A DNA stretch of 64,000 nt from Croceimicrobium sp963977415 (lineage in GTDB: Bacteria > Bacteroidota > Bacteroidia > Flavobacteriales > Schleiferiaceae): positions 1-64,000 of the forward strand of contig CAXBOS010000001.1 in NCBI GenBank assembly GCA_963977415.1, in the 5' to 3' direction. Shown piece by piece: positions 17,889 to 27,411 of this stretch. The position numbers and the translations under genes are program-made. The notes beneath the pieces were generated by a model. The model was not told the origin of the DNA. It searched no databases and worked only from the letters and a program-made list of their open reading frames with translations. Each line of letters starts with the position of its first letter. Position 1 is the first letter of the stretch.

Positions 17889-19324
17889 ACTTTTGTGTAT
17901 TTAGCAATTAAGAGGTAACTAATAAGTGAAGCACTAATTCCAAAGAGGTTAGCATCTAATCCAAGGGGTAGCTTCAGTAATTCTTGGTTTTTAAATAGCT
18001 CTAAAATTAAAGTGGTGGAACCGCCTATTAATATAGACCACCAGGCCGCCATACTGTTTCGGTTTTTAAAAAACAAAGCAACGATTAGGGGCACAAATAG
18101 GCCCGATACCATAAAGGAATAGGATACTAGCATTAGACCTAAAACTTCCGTCATTTGGCTGGCTAGCGCTAAGGCTAAGATGCCAATAAATAAGGTAGTA
18201 AGGTGTGAATATCGCAATAACTTCTCCTGCGGAATAGAAAAGCGTTTACTAATGATATCGCTCAATAAATTACCCGAGGCCGCCATCAAACAACTGTCAG
18301 CAGTGCTCATTATCGCGGAAAAATAAGCCGACATCATCAAACCCATTAGGCCGACTGGAAGTATGCTTCTTAATAAAATGGGTAGTCCCATTTCAGGATC
18401 AAAATTTCCCGCAGTAGTATCGATTGCTAAATCGTCAAAAAGTCCTTGATCTAGAGCCACTTTCGCAAAGAGTCCTAAAAGAACTCCCATAAAAGCCATG
18501 ATAGGCCACTCCAATAATCCCGCAATAAACCACGCTTTTTTAGCAGTTTTCTCATCGCGACAAGCGTAAATACGTTGATAAAGGGTCATGCCAATAAACC
18601 AAATAGGAATAATGGTAATAGCCCAATTGATAATTTGCACAGGTTCTATGGCGCCTAAACTTAAAAAGGAAGCCGGTACGGTGGCCACGATGGCATCATA
18701 ACCACCTACCGCGAAATAAGACATGGGAATGCCAATGAATATTAAACCACCCATTAATATAATCCACTGCACAGTATCGGTATAAATAACCGCTTTCAGT
18801 CCTCCGAAAACAGTGTAAATAACCGCGGTTAAACCCATAATGAATACAGCAGTGTTTATATCTAAACTAGGGAAAGTAGCGGTGGCTAATTTGGCTCCCG
18901 CTAAAATCTGTGCCCCCGTAAACCCGATGTAACCAATGGTGCTAACAATAGCGGCTAAAAATGCCACTTTAGGATTAAAAAGGTGATAAAAAATCTCTGG
19001 AAAGGTAAAAAGCTTGTGCTTGCTACCGAGTTTAAAAACTTTTGGAATTAAAAAGTAAGCCGACAACCAAGCGCCAATTAAACCAGTAAAGAGCATCCAA
19101 TTACCTGATATTCCGATGGCAAATCCTAAACCGCCCAGGCCAATACTAAATCCGCCTCCTACGTCTGTAGCCACTACACTCAGTCCGATGTGGCCGCTAC
19201 TCATTTTCCTACCGCCTACGTAATAATCATCAATATCTTTGTTGCTTCGCATAAAGTAGAAACCTACCCCAAGCATGGCGACTAAATAAAAAATAAATAT
19301 GAGGAGATCTATGAGATTCGGCAA
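17885..19324 (-). CDS. Sodium:solute symporter (SSS family)
   Basis: 479 residues and about 13 hydrophobic segments. Family marks include VATDVGGGFSIGLGGLGFAI in the second segment, GAWLSAYFLIPKVFK, and MMSAYFSAIMSTADSCLMAASG in the region of the second sodium site. First gene of the racemase operon, so probably imports the amino acid or peptide processed by the downstream enzymes. It is divergent from the lipoprotein gene starting at 19338, with 13 bases between the starts. Confidence 0.9.
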   Translation of the reverse strand: MPNLIDLLIFIFYLVAMLGVGFYFMRSNKDIDDYYVGGRKMSSGHIGLSVVATDVGGGFSIGLGGLGFAIGISGNWMLFTGLIGAWLSAYFLIPKVFKLGSKHKLFTFPEIFYHLFNPKVAFLAAIVSTIGYIGFTGAQILAGAKLATATFPSLDINTAVFIMGLTAVIYTVFGGLKAVIYTDTVQWIILMGGLIFIGIPMSYFAVGGYDAIVATVPASFLSLGAIEPVQIINWAITIIPIWFIGMTLYQRIYACRDEKTAKKAWFIAGLLEWPIMAFMGVLLGLFAKVALDQGLFDDLAIDTTAGNFDPEMGLPILLRSILPVGLMGLMMSAYFSAIMSTADSCLMAASGNLLSDIISKRFSIPQEKLLRYSHLTTLFIGILALALASQMTEVLGLMLVSYSFMVSGLFVPLIVALFFKNRNSMAAWWSILIGGSTTLILELFKNQELLKLPLGLDANLFGISASLISYLLIAKYTKV

Positions 19325-19337
19325 AACGCTAGCAAAG

Positions 19338-20252
19338 ATGCAAAAACTCTATAAAATAGGGCCCTTTTTAGGCCTCTTATTCCTATCGGTTGCCTGTCAG
19401 CCTAAAGTAAATATCGCTTTTGATGGTTATTTAGAACCTTATATCGGTGACACTATTCCCTACAGTTTAGCTAGTCATGAAGAGCCCTCTAATAAGGTTT
19501 TGATATTCTTACCCCCTAGTTTAGACACGGTAAGTTTTGAAGAAACAGATTTATATAAAAAGATCTATCGTAATGGTTATGACATCTTATGCATTTACAA
19601 GGCACCAGCTAAAGGAGTCCTGTTTTACCCACGTAAAAATTTGGACTTTAAAGGGCAGCATGTTCAAAATGCCAATAACCTTATCCAACATTTAAAAAAT
19701 AGTAAAAAGATACATCCAAAAGCTAATTTTAGTGTGATGGGCTTGGGCATGGGATCTTATATGGTACCCCTAATTTCGGCTACTCAAAATGCCGACACTT
19801 CCATTTTTATAAATGGCAGTCCTTTTAGTACCTTCTTAACCTATGAGCGTATTTGTGACGGAGATATACCTTTAACCGAAGCGCGTGCCGACTATATTAA
19901 ACAAAAATTTGACATCGATTCTTTAAGTACGTTCAGAGTAAAAGTAGACGCTGTTAAAACGGATCATCCTGAAATGTTCACCTTAGGTAAATACACCAAT
20001 ATGTTTTGGTTGAGCTACCATGCCAATTTCTTTATCGAAGAATACCAAAATTTAACAGGTAAGGCCGTTTGGGTATTTTACGATGACTATCCCCTTAATA
20101 ATGTTTCCGATCTCAGCTATCTAAAGGTTTTAGAAAGCACACGTCGCAATGCCACAGTAGATTATATCAACTTAGCAGGCAGTGGTTACTTTAAAGGCGA
20201 AGAATGGGAATCGCTGGAAGAATCTTTACTAAAGTTCTTCCCTAGCAATTAA
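19338..20252 (+). CDS. Lipoprotein with alpha/beta-hydrolase-like features, unknown function
   Basis: 304 residues. I chose the ATG at 19338 because it gives a lipoprotein signal (MQKLYKIGPFLGLLFLSVAC, lipobox Cys20); upstream ATGs would overlap the symporter start. The order of strands and the turn VMGLGMGSYMV look like an alpha/beta-hydrolase nucleophile elbow, but the expected Ser is not certain (GLGMGS). The gene converges with rpiB, sharing 11 bases. No family name is recognised. Confidence 0.65.
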   Translation: MQKLYKIGPFLGLLFLSVACQPKVNIAFDGYLEPYIGDTIPYSLASHEEPSNKVLIFLPPSLDTVSFEETDLYKKIYRNGYDILCIYKAPAKGVLFYPRKNLDFKGQHVQNANNLIQHLKNSKKIHPKANFSVMGLGMGSYMVPLISATQNADTSIFINGSPFSTFLTYERICDGDIPLTEARADYIKQKFDIDSLSTFRVKVDAVKTDHPEMFTLGKYTNMFWLSYHANFFIEEYQNLTGKAVWVFYDDYPLNNVSDLSYLKVLESTRRNATVDYINLAGSGYFKGEEWESLEESLLKFFPSN

Positions 20253-20670
20253 TCTTATTAACGCGGTTTTGATGTCTTCCTCCTTCAAATTTGGCAGATA
20301 AAAAGGCCGCTACAATGTCCATCGCTTGATCGGTACTAACGAAACGTGCCGGTAAAGCGAGAATATTAGCATCATTATGTTGACGAGCTAAAGAGGCTAA
20401 TTCAGTCGTCCAGCAAAGCGCCGAGCGAATACCGGCATACTTATTAACGGTCATATTTATGCCATTGCCGCTTCCGCAGATGACAATTCCTAAATCAGCA
20501 CTGCCGTTTAATACTGCTTTAGCTACGGGATGACCAAAATCTGGATAGTCTACACTGCTATGATCGTTGGTACCAAAATTATTAAAGACCGTACCCTCGG
20601 CACCAAATTTATCTATAATCGCCTTCTTTAAATCAGGACTCGCATGATCTCCACCTATTGCAATAATCAT
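20242..20670 (-). CDS. rpiB: Ribose-5-phosphate isomerase B
   Basis: 142 residues, the usual length for the RpiB/LacAB family. Visible: MIIAIGGDHA at the N-terminus, the active-site loop VICGSGNGINMTVNKY, and the C-terminal ILALPARFVS. Interconverts ribose 5-phosphate and ribulose 5-phosphate in the pentose-phosphate pathway. Its start directly adjoins the candidate origin region. Confidence 0.93.
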   Translation of the reverse strand: MIIAIGGDHASPDLKKAIIDKFGAEGTVFNNFGTNDHSSVDYPDFGHPVAKAVLNGSADLGIVICGSGNGINMTVNKYAGIRSALCWTTELASLARQHNDANILALPARFVSTDQAMDIVAAFLSAKFEGGRHQNRVNKINC

Positions 20671-21126
20671 CTGTTAATAAGTATTTCTAAGTTTAATATT
20701 CCTTTGTTTTTCAATCTTTTACTATTAACAAGTATCACCTTAAAAACTAAAACCCTTGTTAATATATACTCACAAATTTCCCTTGTGTATTAACAAGTTT
20801 ATCTGCTTTGGCTAAAATTTCTAAATAAGCTCTATCAATTGTTAAAAATTGTTGTTCACTTTTTCACCATCAAAGCCGAGCTTATGAACCTCTACCCTTC
20901 AATAATTTTTTCAAAAGTAAGTTGTTATTTCACATTCCTAACAATTGTTAATAGCATTATCTTTAGAGCAGTAAATGAAGTAGTTAATAGCCGAGGCATT
21001 GAAGATATCTTGTTAATAATTGTGGATAGAAAATAAAAGCAAGAACTTCGCCTAAAAGTTATCAGCCTTACTAACAGCCCATCATAAACATCATATTTTA
21101 TTTAAAATAAAGAATACTATATATAT
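20671..21126. other. Candidate replication origin: cluster of TGTTAATA boxes
   Basis: An AT-rich, gene-free stretch between rpiB and the MORN-repeat gene. The 8-mer TGTTAATA occurs at 20672, 20757, 20946 and 21011, and its complement at 20723 and 20788; weaker versions occur at 20840 and 20982. Its full form TTATTAACA differs from the DnaA box TTATCCACA only in the two central bases. TGTGGATAG at 21021-21029, one base from a standard DnaA box, sits directly next to the box at 21011. A run of almost pure A and T (about 21090-21128) could be the unwinding element. A 65-codon open frame here has no support as a gene. Confidence 0.55.
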
Positions 21127-22701
21127 ATGTTATTAAAAAATCTGGTCTTCCTTGCTGTTTTTTGTTTTCCACTACTTTCGTTTTCTCAAACCGACAGTGG
21201 CAATGCAAAACTTAAAGTTTATTACTTCGAAAACGGCGTTAAAAGTAGCGAGGGACCTCTCGAAAATGGTAAACCAAACGGCTATTGGCGAAGCTATTAC
21301 CGAAACGGAGTGCTCAAAGCAGAGGGCAATCGAAAGAACTTTCTTCTGGATGGTTTGTGGATTTTTTACAATCGAGAAGCATTGCCAACGGTGGACATCG
21401 AGTACAAAGATGGCTTAAAGAATGGTTTAAGACGAACTTACGAAGAGGGAAAAATTGTTAAAGAAGAACCTTTTGTTGATGATCAGCTTCAAGGTCTTAC
21501 TCGATTTCTCTATCCCAATGGTGAAATAGCCAAGGAAGTTCCTTTTGAAGAAGGTAAAGAGAATGGTACTGGCTTCGAATATGCCGACGATGATGGACGA
21601 ATTATTACCGTCTACACATACAAGGGGGGGACTTTAATTCGCAAACAAAACATCAATCGTTGGGATCAACAAAAGCAAAAACAAGGTTTATGGGTAAGCT
21701 TTCATAAAAATCGTCAAGTTGAGGTGGAAGGTCCCTATCGTAACGATTTAAAAAATGGCTATTGGAAGTTTTATCAGGCTAATGGTAACCTTATTCGCAT
21801 CGAAAAATGGATTAACGGAGAGCTGCAAGAAGGCGCTGAAGAAGTAGCCAAAGTGGAAATAAAACGAACCATCAATCCTCAAACTGGAAAAGTTAGCTCT
21901 AAAGGGGCTTATCAAAATGGAAAAGCTACTGGTGTTCATCGTCAATACGACGAAAATGGAGAGGTTAGCAGCAGTACTTTATTTGATCAAGGAATTAAAT
22001 TGGCCGAGGGTATTGTAGATGAGCAAGGACGAAAACAAGGTCCTTGGAAGTTTTTCTATCCAGACGGTTCACTGAAATCAGAAGGAAGCTATAAGGACGA
22101 TTTAAAGGTGAACTCTTGGCGTTATTTCTTTGAGGATGGTAGCCTAGAGCAAGAAGGAAAATACAATGCAGGAGCAGCTACGGGAGAATGGAATTGGTAT
22201 TTTACAAATGGTGAACTACGACGTACGGAAGAGTATTACAATGGGATGGAAGAAGGTATGTCAATAGAGTACAACGATACGGGTGCAGTTATAGCGCAGG
22301 GAGAATATGTAGAGGGTTTTAAAGAGGGAACTTGGACTTTAAATATCAATGACCACCGTGAAGAAGGAGCTTATTTTGAAGGTCTAAAAACTGGTCTATG
22401 GCGCCATTACTACCTCAGTAATAACAAGCTAAGCTTTGAAGGTAATTATGAAAATGGTAAAGAAAATGGTGAGCATATTTACTATTATGATAATGAAAAT
22501 GTAAAACGACGTGGTCAATTTTCTTTTGGAGAAAGAGACGGTATTTGGGAGTTTTTTAACGAAGATGGTTCTCGCATTTTAACCATAGAATATGTTAATG
22601 GCGAGGAAGTTAAATACAACGGTAAGAAAATAGATTACGGCCGACGTTATGAAAAACAATTGGAAGCCGAACAAAAGCTAAACGCGCCAGAAGAAAATTA
22701 A
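21127..22701 (+). CDS. Secreted MORN-repeat (YwqK-like) protein
   Basis: 524 residues with a signal peptide (MLLKNLVFLAVFCFPLLSFS, then QTDSG). The rest is a chain of about 20 MORN_2-type units of 20-24 residues built on G.W..YY.NG...EG.Y..G, for example PNGYWRSYYRNG and KQGPWKFFYPDGSLKSEGSY. Such proteins are often labelled antitoxin YwqK in databases, but nothing here supports a toxin-antitoxin role. Probably a periplasmic or surface scaffold. The NUDIX gene follows after 1 base. Confidence 0.85.
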   Translation: MLLKNLVFLAVFCFPLLSFSQTDSGNAKLKVYYFENGVKSSEGPLENGKPNGYWRSYYRNGVLKAEGNRKNFLLDGLWIFYNREALPTVDIEYKDGLKNGLRRTYEEGKIVKEEPFVDDQLQGLTRFLYPNGEIAKEVPFEEGKENGTGFEYADDDGRIITVYTYKGGTLIRKQNINRWDQQKQKQGLWVSFHKNRQVEVEGPYRNDLKNGYWKFYQANGNLIRIEKWINGELQEGAEEVAKVEIKRTINPQTGKVSSKGAYQNGKATGVHRQYDENGEVSSSTLFDQGIKLAEGIVDEQGRKQGPWKFFYPDGSLKSEGSYKDDLKVNSWRYFFEDGSLEQEGKYNAGAATGEWNWYFTNGELRRTEEYYNGMEEGMSIEYNDTGAVIAQGEYVEGFKEGTWTLNINDHREEGAYFEGLKTGLWRHYYLSNNKLSFEGNYENGKENGEHIYYYDNENVKRRGQFSFGERDGIWEFFNEDGSRILTIEYVNGEEVKYNGKKIDYGRRYEKQLEAEQKLNAPEEN

Positions 22702-22702
22702 A

Positions 22703-23269
22703 ATGAAAGACGTTTTTCCCCGCCCGGTAGGTGAATGGATAGAATTAGACAGAGAAGTTAAGTATTCTAATCCTTGGATAGAATTGAGACATAGTAATGT
22801 GGCTTTTCCCAATGGCGGGAAAGGCATTTATGGTAAAGTGCATTTTAAAAATTTAGCAATCGGAATTTTAGCTATTACGGCTAAAGATGAAATTTTTCTA
22901 GTTGGTCAAGAACGCTTTCCTTTTGACGGTGCTTACAGCTGGGAGATAATCGAAGGCGGTGGCCCGCTGGAGGATGATCCCCTGGAAAGTGCAAAGAGAG
23001 AATTAAAGGAAGAAACGGGTTTGGTAGCGCAAAATTGGACCTTGATTCAAGAAATGCATCTTTCAAATTCCGTTTCCGACGAAAAGTCGATGGTTTATCT
23101 CGCCAGCGATTTGGAGCAATTTGAAGCCCAACCAGAAGAATCTGAAAAACTACAAGTAAAAAAAATACCATTTACAGAAGCTCTGCAAATGGTACTTAAT
23201 GGCGATATAAAGGATAGTATAAGTGTAGCTGCTATTTTGCGCTACGAACTCCTTAAAAGGGGACTCTAA
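22703..23269 (+). CDS. NUDIX hydrolase, ADP-ribose pyrophosphatase type
   Basis: 188 residues. The Nudix box spans about residues 80-102: GGGPLEDDPLESAKRELKEE followed by TGLV, with the G, E, RE and EE ligands in place. Likely hydrolyses ADP-ribose or a related nucleotide sugar. It lies 1 base after the MORN-repeat gene and ends 4 bases inside the convergent DUF2911 gene. Confidence 0.9.
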   Translation: MKDVFPRPVGEWIELDREVKYSNPWIELRHSNVAFPNGGKGIYGKVHFKNLAIGILAITAKDEIFLVGQERFPFDGAYSWEIIEGGGPLEDDPLESAKRELKEETGLVAQNWTLIQEMHLSNSVSDEKSMVYLASDLEQFEAQPEESEKLQVKKIPFTEALQMVLNGDIKDSISVAAILRYELLKRGL

Positions 23270-23769
23270 GCTTTACTGACAGTAAATTCAATGGAAGTTT
23301 CTTCCCATATTAGTTGTAAGCTTCCTTCTTTACTAAGATTGATATTTAACTTTTCGTGTTTTTCCACCTTCTTACTGTCTACTTCAAAACGCAGAATATC
23401 TTTATTTTCATCGTAGTTATAAGCACCCCATTGATCCCAAATACTATTGATGATAATGGTCCATTTACCTTCATTAGGAATTGTAAATAGACTGTATTTA
23501 CCAGCTTTAACAAGCTGTTCGTTAAGTTTTACATCCTTATTAAATTCGATTACTGTTGCTTCATTAGCGCCCGTTCTCCAAACCTTTCCATAAGGCACTA
23601 AGTTTCCAAAGATTTCACGTCCCTTCATGGAGGTTTCACCATATTGAATTTTCACTTCAACATTGTCAATGTTTTCTGTTTTTTCTACTAAAGGACTAGC
23701 ACGTTTTTCTTGGGCGATAAGTCCGTTGCTAAAAGTAAAAGCAAAAAGTAAAATAAGTAGTTTTTTCAT
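23266..23769 (-). CDS. Secreted DUF2911-family protein
   Basis: 167 residues with a signal peptide (MKKLLILLFAFTFSNGLIAQ). The core shows the DUF2911 pattern: GREIFGNLVPYGKVWRTGAN, EATVIEF, KYSLFTIP, and the tail W.IIIN..WDQWGAYNY. Function unknown in the family; probably periplasmic or secreted. Convergent with the NUDIX gene (4-base overlap). Confidence 0.85.
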   Translation of the reverse strand: MKKLLILLFAFTFSNGLIAQEKRASPLVEKTENIDNVEVKIQYGETSMKGREIFGNLVPYGKVWRTGANEATVIEFNKDVKLNEQLVKAGKYSLFTIPNEGKWTIIINSIWDQWGAYNYDENKDILRFEVDSKKVEKHEKLNINLSKEGSLQLIWEETSIEFTVSKA

Positions 23770-23921
23770 GTTTCAGATATTTTACACAAAGTAAGCTTAT
23801 TTTCAGATGAACTTAGAGCTAGCCGAACATCTTATATCAGAACATCAGGTAACTAGCCCAATATTTTTGTAATATTGGATGGGATTGGAACAGGGAAAGA
23901 GTATTAAGGTAAAATAACGGG

Positions 23922-24461
23922 GTGTTTAGAAAGTTAGGGCAAGCGATCGGTCTGATAGATCGCTATAAATATGAAGCTAGTACCTATAATGCGGAAAAGA
24001 GTTGCTATAATTTTAGTACAACTAATCTACGTTTTAGTGAGGTAAAAGGTTTTTTTAAAGAAGCTAAGGTTAAGGGTCTTTTTGATCCATACAACATTGA
24101 AAACAGCTTTCTTGAAATAGCCTGGCCAGTAAATGGTATAAAAACTGGAATCTTAGAACGAGACAAACAGTTGGTAGAAGCAAGCCACTTTTTCTTTGGC
24201 GAAGAATATCCAGAGATTATATTCAAAAGCACTTCGATTGAGGCTTATAAAAAAAAGCAGATTATCATAAATGGTACTTTAAGTATTAAAGAAATTAGTC
24301 AAGATATTTCGCTCTTTGCTTCTTATAGCTCTGATAATAGTGGACATATCATTTTTGTGGACTACGAATTAGATCGTTTTGATTTTAAAATAGGCGAGTC
24401 GGGAAGTTTTGCAATCGGAAGGCAAATTCAATTACAACTAGATATTGCTCTAAACTATTAA
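23922..24461 (+). CDS. YceI-like lipocalin-fold protein, cytoplasmic form
   Basis: 179 residues starting at GTG 23922, the only suitable start before the conserved part. The pattern SFLEIAWPVNGIKTGILERD, then FFFGEEYPEIIFKSTSI and GTLSIKEISQDISL matches the YceI fold, which binds isoprenoid-like lipids in other members. No signal peptide, although YceI proteins are normally exported. Monocistronic, upstream of a sensor kinase. Confidence 0.75.
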   Translation: MFRKLGQAIGLIDRYKYEASTYNAEKSCYNFSTTNLRFSEVKGFFKEAKVKGLFDPYNIENSFLEIAWPVNGIKTGILERDKQLVEASHFFFGEEYPEIIFKSTSIEAYKKKQIIINGTLSIKEISQDISLFASYSSDNSGHIIFVDYELDRFDFKIGESGSFAIGRQIQLQLDIALNY

Positions 24462-24508
24462 ATAATCTAATTATCAGTAATTTACATTACTATATTTTTT
24501 ATTTATTT

Positions 24509-24516
24509 ATCTTTGC
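24509..24516 (+). promoter_or_regulatory. Probable -7 promoter element of the TPR kinase
   Basis: TATCTTTG matches TAnnTTTG and lies 17 bases before the ATG at 24533, giving a very short leader. No clear -33 TTG. Confidence 0.45.
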
Positions 24517-24532
24517 TGCTCGCTAATTTTTC

Positions 24533-26593
24533 ATGAGAACACAGATCAGCATTCTATTAGTACTTTTTTCTTCTGCTTTTATGCAGATGAGGGGCGCTAT
24601 GCTTGGTTCAGAGAAAAGTTTGGATAGTCTTTACTGGGTAGCTTTTGAGTCTTTAGAAAACGATATAGCTCGCTCTAAAAGAGAAGCGAGATTACTAATA
24701 AAGCTCGCTGCTACTGCTAAGGATAGGCAGTCTCAAGCTTATGGTTTTGATGTTTATGGTTTAGCCTTGTACTATGCCGACAATATAGACTCTGCACTTT
24801 TCTACACAAATAAGGCGATTGATTTATTTAAGGAAGTTGAGGATCAACAAGGGTTAAGCACAGCAATATATAACAAGAGCTTAATACTCGAATTCTTAGC
24901 CAAGTATAATTCATCTATAGTTTACCTTAATAAAGCACGTAAGATAGATCTTAAGAGAGGAGCTAAAACAGAGAGTGATTTATTTTATTATTACCGACTG
25001 GCCGATATTCTTTATAAGCAAGATCGTTATGATGAAGCTCTAGTTTATGCACATCTCTCTTTAAGTGCATTTCTAAAGGATGTAGATAATCATCCTTATA
25101 TGAAGCCACGAATTTTTCTAAATCTTGCATGGCTTTATAAAGAACTGGATGTTTTAGAATTAGCAGAGTATTATGCTAAAGGAACCTATGTGCTTAGTCC
25201 TAAGAATATAGAGCTTAGTAATCGTTTAAGCAGTCTGCAGATACTGGCAGAAATTTCGCAAAAGAAAGGTTTAAATAATGAAGCAATATCTTTCTCTAGA
25301 AAAGCTTTAGAAATGGCTTTTCAGTACAAGGATCAATCAGAGATATTGTACGCCAAATCTATGTTAGCCTATAATCTTCAGAAAAAGAATTTGCGAGACC
25401 CTGAAGTCGCCAAGATTTGGGCAGACTTGGATGAATCCATGCAAGGTTTAAAAGACCATCAAAAAGATTTATCTATCCTTCTAGACCTTTATGATTATTA
25501 TAAAGCTACCGAAAACTATCCTAAGGCTATTACTTACATTGAAGACTACAATCGTATCAAAAGCGAGTTGAATGTTTTAGATGTTCGTCAGATTAGAGCT
25601 GATTTTGAAAAAGAACTAGCCGAAAGCGAACGGGATATGATGTTAGCTAAAATAGCTCTCCGTGAAAAGGATAGCTTAGTTAAGAACCTTGTAATTATTG
25701 GAATTAGCACTATTCTTCTCGTATTATTGGTTATGCTCTTGCTATCCTTCAGGGCGAGAAAAAAAATAGTTTCCTTGAACGACTCTCTGCTTGCATCAAA
25801 CGAGACTCTTAAAAGAAAAGAGGAAGAATTAAGGCGGTCCTTTGTAGAATTGGAACTGAATTACGAGGAAATAAATAATTTAAATAATTCTAAAGATCGT
25901 TTACTTTCTATCCTGTCACATGATCTTAAGCAACCTTTTAACCAAATTATTGCTGTACTAGACTTAATTGATCAGGATATTTTAAATTACGAAGAGCGTA
26001 AAGAAATTTTAGCTGAATTAAAAACCTCGGTAGAAGAAACTAGCAGCATGGTTAATAATCTACTACAGTGGAGTAAATCACAATTTGAGGGTACTTTATA
26101 TAAACCAGAATTGTTAAACCTTAACATAATAGCCAAAAGAGTAAGTTTAGAGTTATCGGTATTATTAAAGAAGAAATCTATTTATTTAGACTTTGCTGTA
26201 GACGATAAACTTTTTTTGAAAGCTGATGAAGCTCAATTATCCAGCATAATTAGAAATCTTTTAAGCAATGCTTTTAAGTTTTCTGAAGTTAATAGCGTAA
26301 TTCATATTTCTAGCGGCATAAGCGAAAATGGAAATTATGTACTCTTACATATTCAAGACCAAGGTATTGGCATGACCCAGCAGCAAATAAAAAGGGTACT
26401 TAGTAGCGATAACCAATCATCTATGCCGGGTACTAATAATGAACTTGGAACCGGTATTGGTATGATGATAGTCCAAGACTTTATTAAACAGAATAAGGGT
26501 TATTTAGAGGTAAAGAGTACAATAGGAGAGGGTTCTACCTTTACAATTGCACTTCCTTTTGATAAAATAAAGAACTTACAGCATCACCAATAG
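24533..26593 (+). CDS. TPR-repeat sensor histidine kinase
   Basis: 686 residues: signal peptide, periplasmic TPR repeats at about 70-370, one membrane segment (NLVIIGISTILLVLLVMLLL near 384-404), coiled coil, then HisKA with the phosphoacceptor His in LSILSHDLKQPFNQI, and HATPase_c with the N-box IIRNLLSNAFKFS, IQDQGIGM and GTGIGMMIV. All catalytic residues are present, so it should be active. No response regulator is adjacent, making it an orphan. Ends 10 bases inside the convergent membrane-protein gene. Confidence 0.9.
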   Translation: MRTQISILLVLFSSAFMQMRGAMLGSEKSLDSLYWVAFESLENDIARSKREARLLIKLAATAKDRQSQAYGFDVYGLALYYADNIDSALFYTNKAIDLFKEVEDQQGLSTAIYNKSLILEFLAKYNSSIVYLNKARKIDLKRGAKTESDLFYYYRLADILYKQDRYDEALVYAHLSLSAFLKDVDNHPYMKPRIFLNLAWLYKELDVLELAEYYAKGTYVLSPKNIELSNRLSSLQILAEISQKKGLNNEAISFSRKALEMAFQYKDQSEILYAKSMLAYNLQKKNLRDPEVAKIWADLDESMQGLKDHQKDLSILLDLYDYYKATENYPKAITYIEDYNRIKSELNVLDVRQIRADFEKELAESERDMMLAKIALREKDSLVKNLVIIGISTILLVLLVMLLLSFRARKKIVSLNDSLLASNETLKRKEEELRRSFVELELNYEEINNLNNSKDRLLSILSHDLKQPFNQIIAVLDLIDQDILNYEERKEILAELKTSVEETSSMVNNLLQWSKSQFEGTLYKPELLNLNIIAKRVSLELSVLLKKKSIYLDFAVDDKLFLKADEAQLSSIIRNLLSNAFKFSEVNSVIHISSGISENGNYVLLHIQDQGIGMTQQQIKRVLSSDNQSSMPGTNNELGTGIGMMIVQDFIKQNKGYLEVKSTIGEGSTFTIALPFDKIKNLQHHQ

Positions 26594-27381
26594 GCTCTGG
26601 TATTTTTAGATTTAGCTCTTAATTTTATATACTTAAAAATTAAAAGTGCTATTACTGCTATACTGCTACTACTAATAAGTGGTTGTGGAATTTCTTCCAC
26701 AAAGGAATGGCGATAGTAAATACCAAAAGTGGCCCAAGAAATCGCGAGGGCATAAAATAGATCTACATTATATTGCAAAAAGGCTAAGGCTAGCAAGCCT
26801 GCAATTAAAATTAAAATAGCGGTATAAAATTCTGCGGGTAATCCCCAACCATTGAAATTATAATGTACCAATACCGCCGCGGTATTAGCAATGGTAGCGA
26901 CACTAATCCAACCCAAGTAAAGACTGAAAGGAAGGTGCATAAAAAAGCGTTCACTGTGCTTAGTTTGTCTAACACCAATACCTAAATTTCGATAGATCTG
27001 GATAAGACTAAATAGCAAGCCAATCATGATAAATAAGGCCAGTAGAGGCAAAAGATAGTGCCAGGCAAAAAGCCAAGCTACGTTTAAAACACTACTAATA
27101 CTAAACCATAATCCTATTAAGGATTGTCCAAGTAAGTTGCGTTGATTTTTTTTAAGTAATGCAAAAATCTGATAGATAATAGAACCGAAAAGGCTTAGGT
27201 AAATAATACCCCAAATAGCAAAAGTAAAACCGACAGGTACAAATAGATTGGGATATAGATCGGATATAGCCCCAGTGCTCATACCGTTTAAGGGTAAAGA
27301 AACTGCTAAATAATTAAAAACAATCATGGCTGCCAGGGCCAAGGTATTTAGTGCAGTGAGTAAGTAATATTTGCGTTCCAT
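26584..27381 (-). CDS. TspO/tryptophan-rich sensory protein-like membrane protein
   Basis: 265 residues with about seven hydrophobic segments. LFVPVGFTFAIWGIIYLSLF and the later GWISVATIANTAAVL are typical of a Bacteroidota group related to TspO/MBR tryptophan-rich proteins. Ligand and function not visible. Convergent with the TPR kinase. Confidence 0.6.
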   Translation of the reverse strand: MERKYYLLTALNTLALAAMIVFNYLAVSLPLNGMSTGAISDLYPNLFVPVGFTFAIWGIIYLSLFGSIIYQIFALLKKNQRNLLGQSLIGLWFSISSVLNVAWLFAWHYLLPLLALFIMIGLLFSLIQIYRNLGIGVRQTKHSERFFMHLPFSLYLGWISVATIANTAAVLVHYNFNGWGLPAEFYTAILILIAGLLALAFLQYNVDLFYALAISWATFGIYYRHSFVEEIPQPLISSSSIAVIALLIFKYIKLRAKSKNTRAYW

Positions 27382-27411
27382 ATGTAGTTAACCTACAAAA
27401 AGGTGTTTAGT

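Noticed and set aside
20839..21036. 65-codon open frame in the candidate origin
   Set aside because: No family resemblance, AT-rich composition of non-coding type, and it crosses the TGTTAATA boxes.
21127..22701. Toxin-antitoxin label for the MORN-repeat gene
   Set aside because: The label YwqK antitoxin comes from distant homology; there is a signal peptide and no toxin partner nearby.
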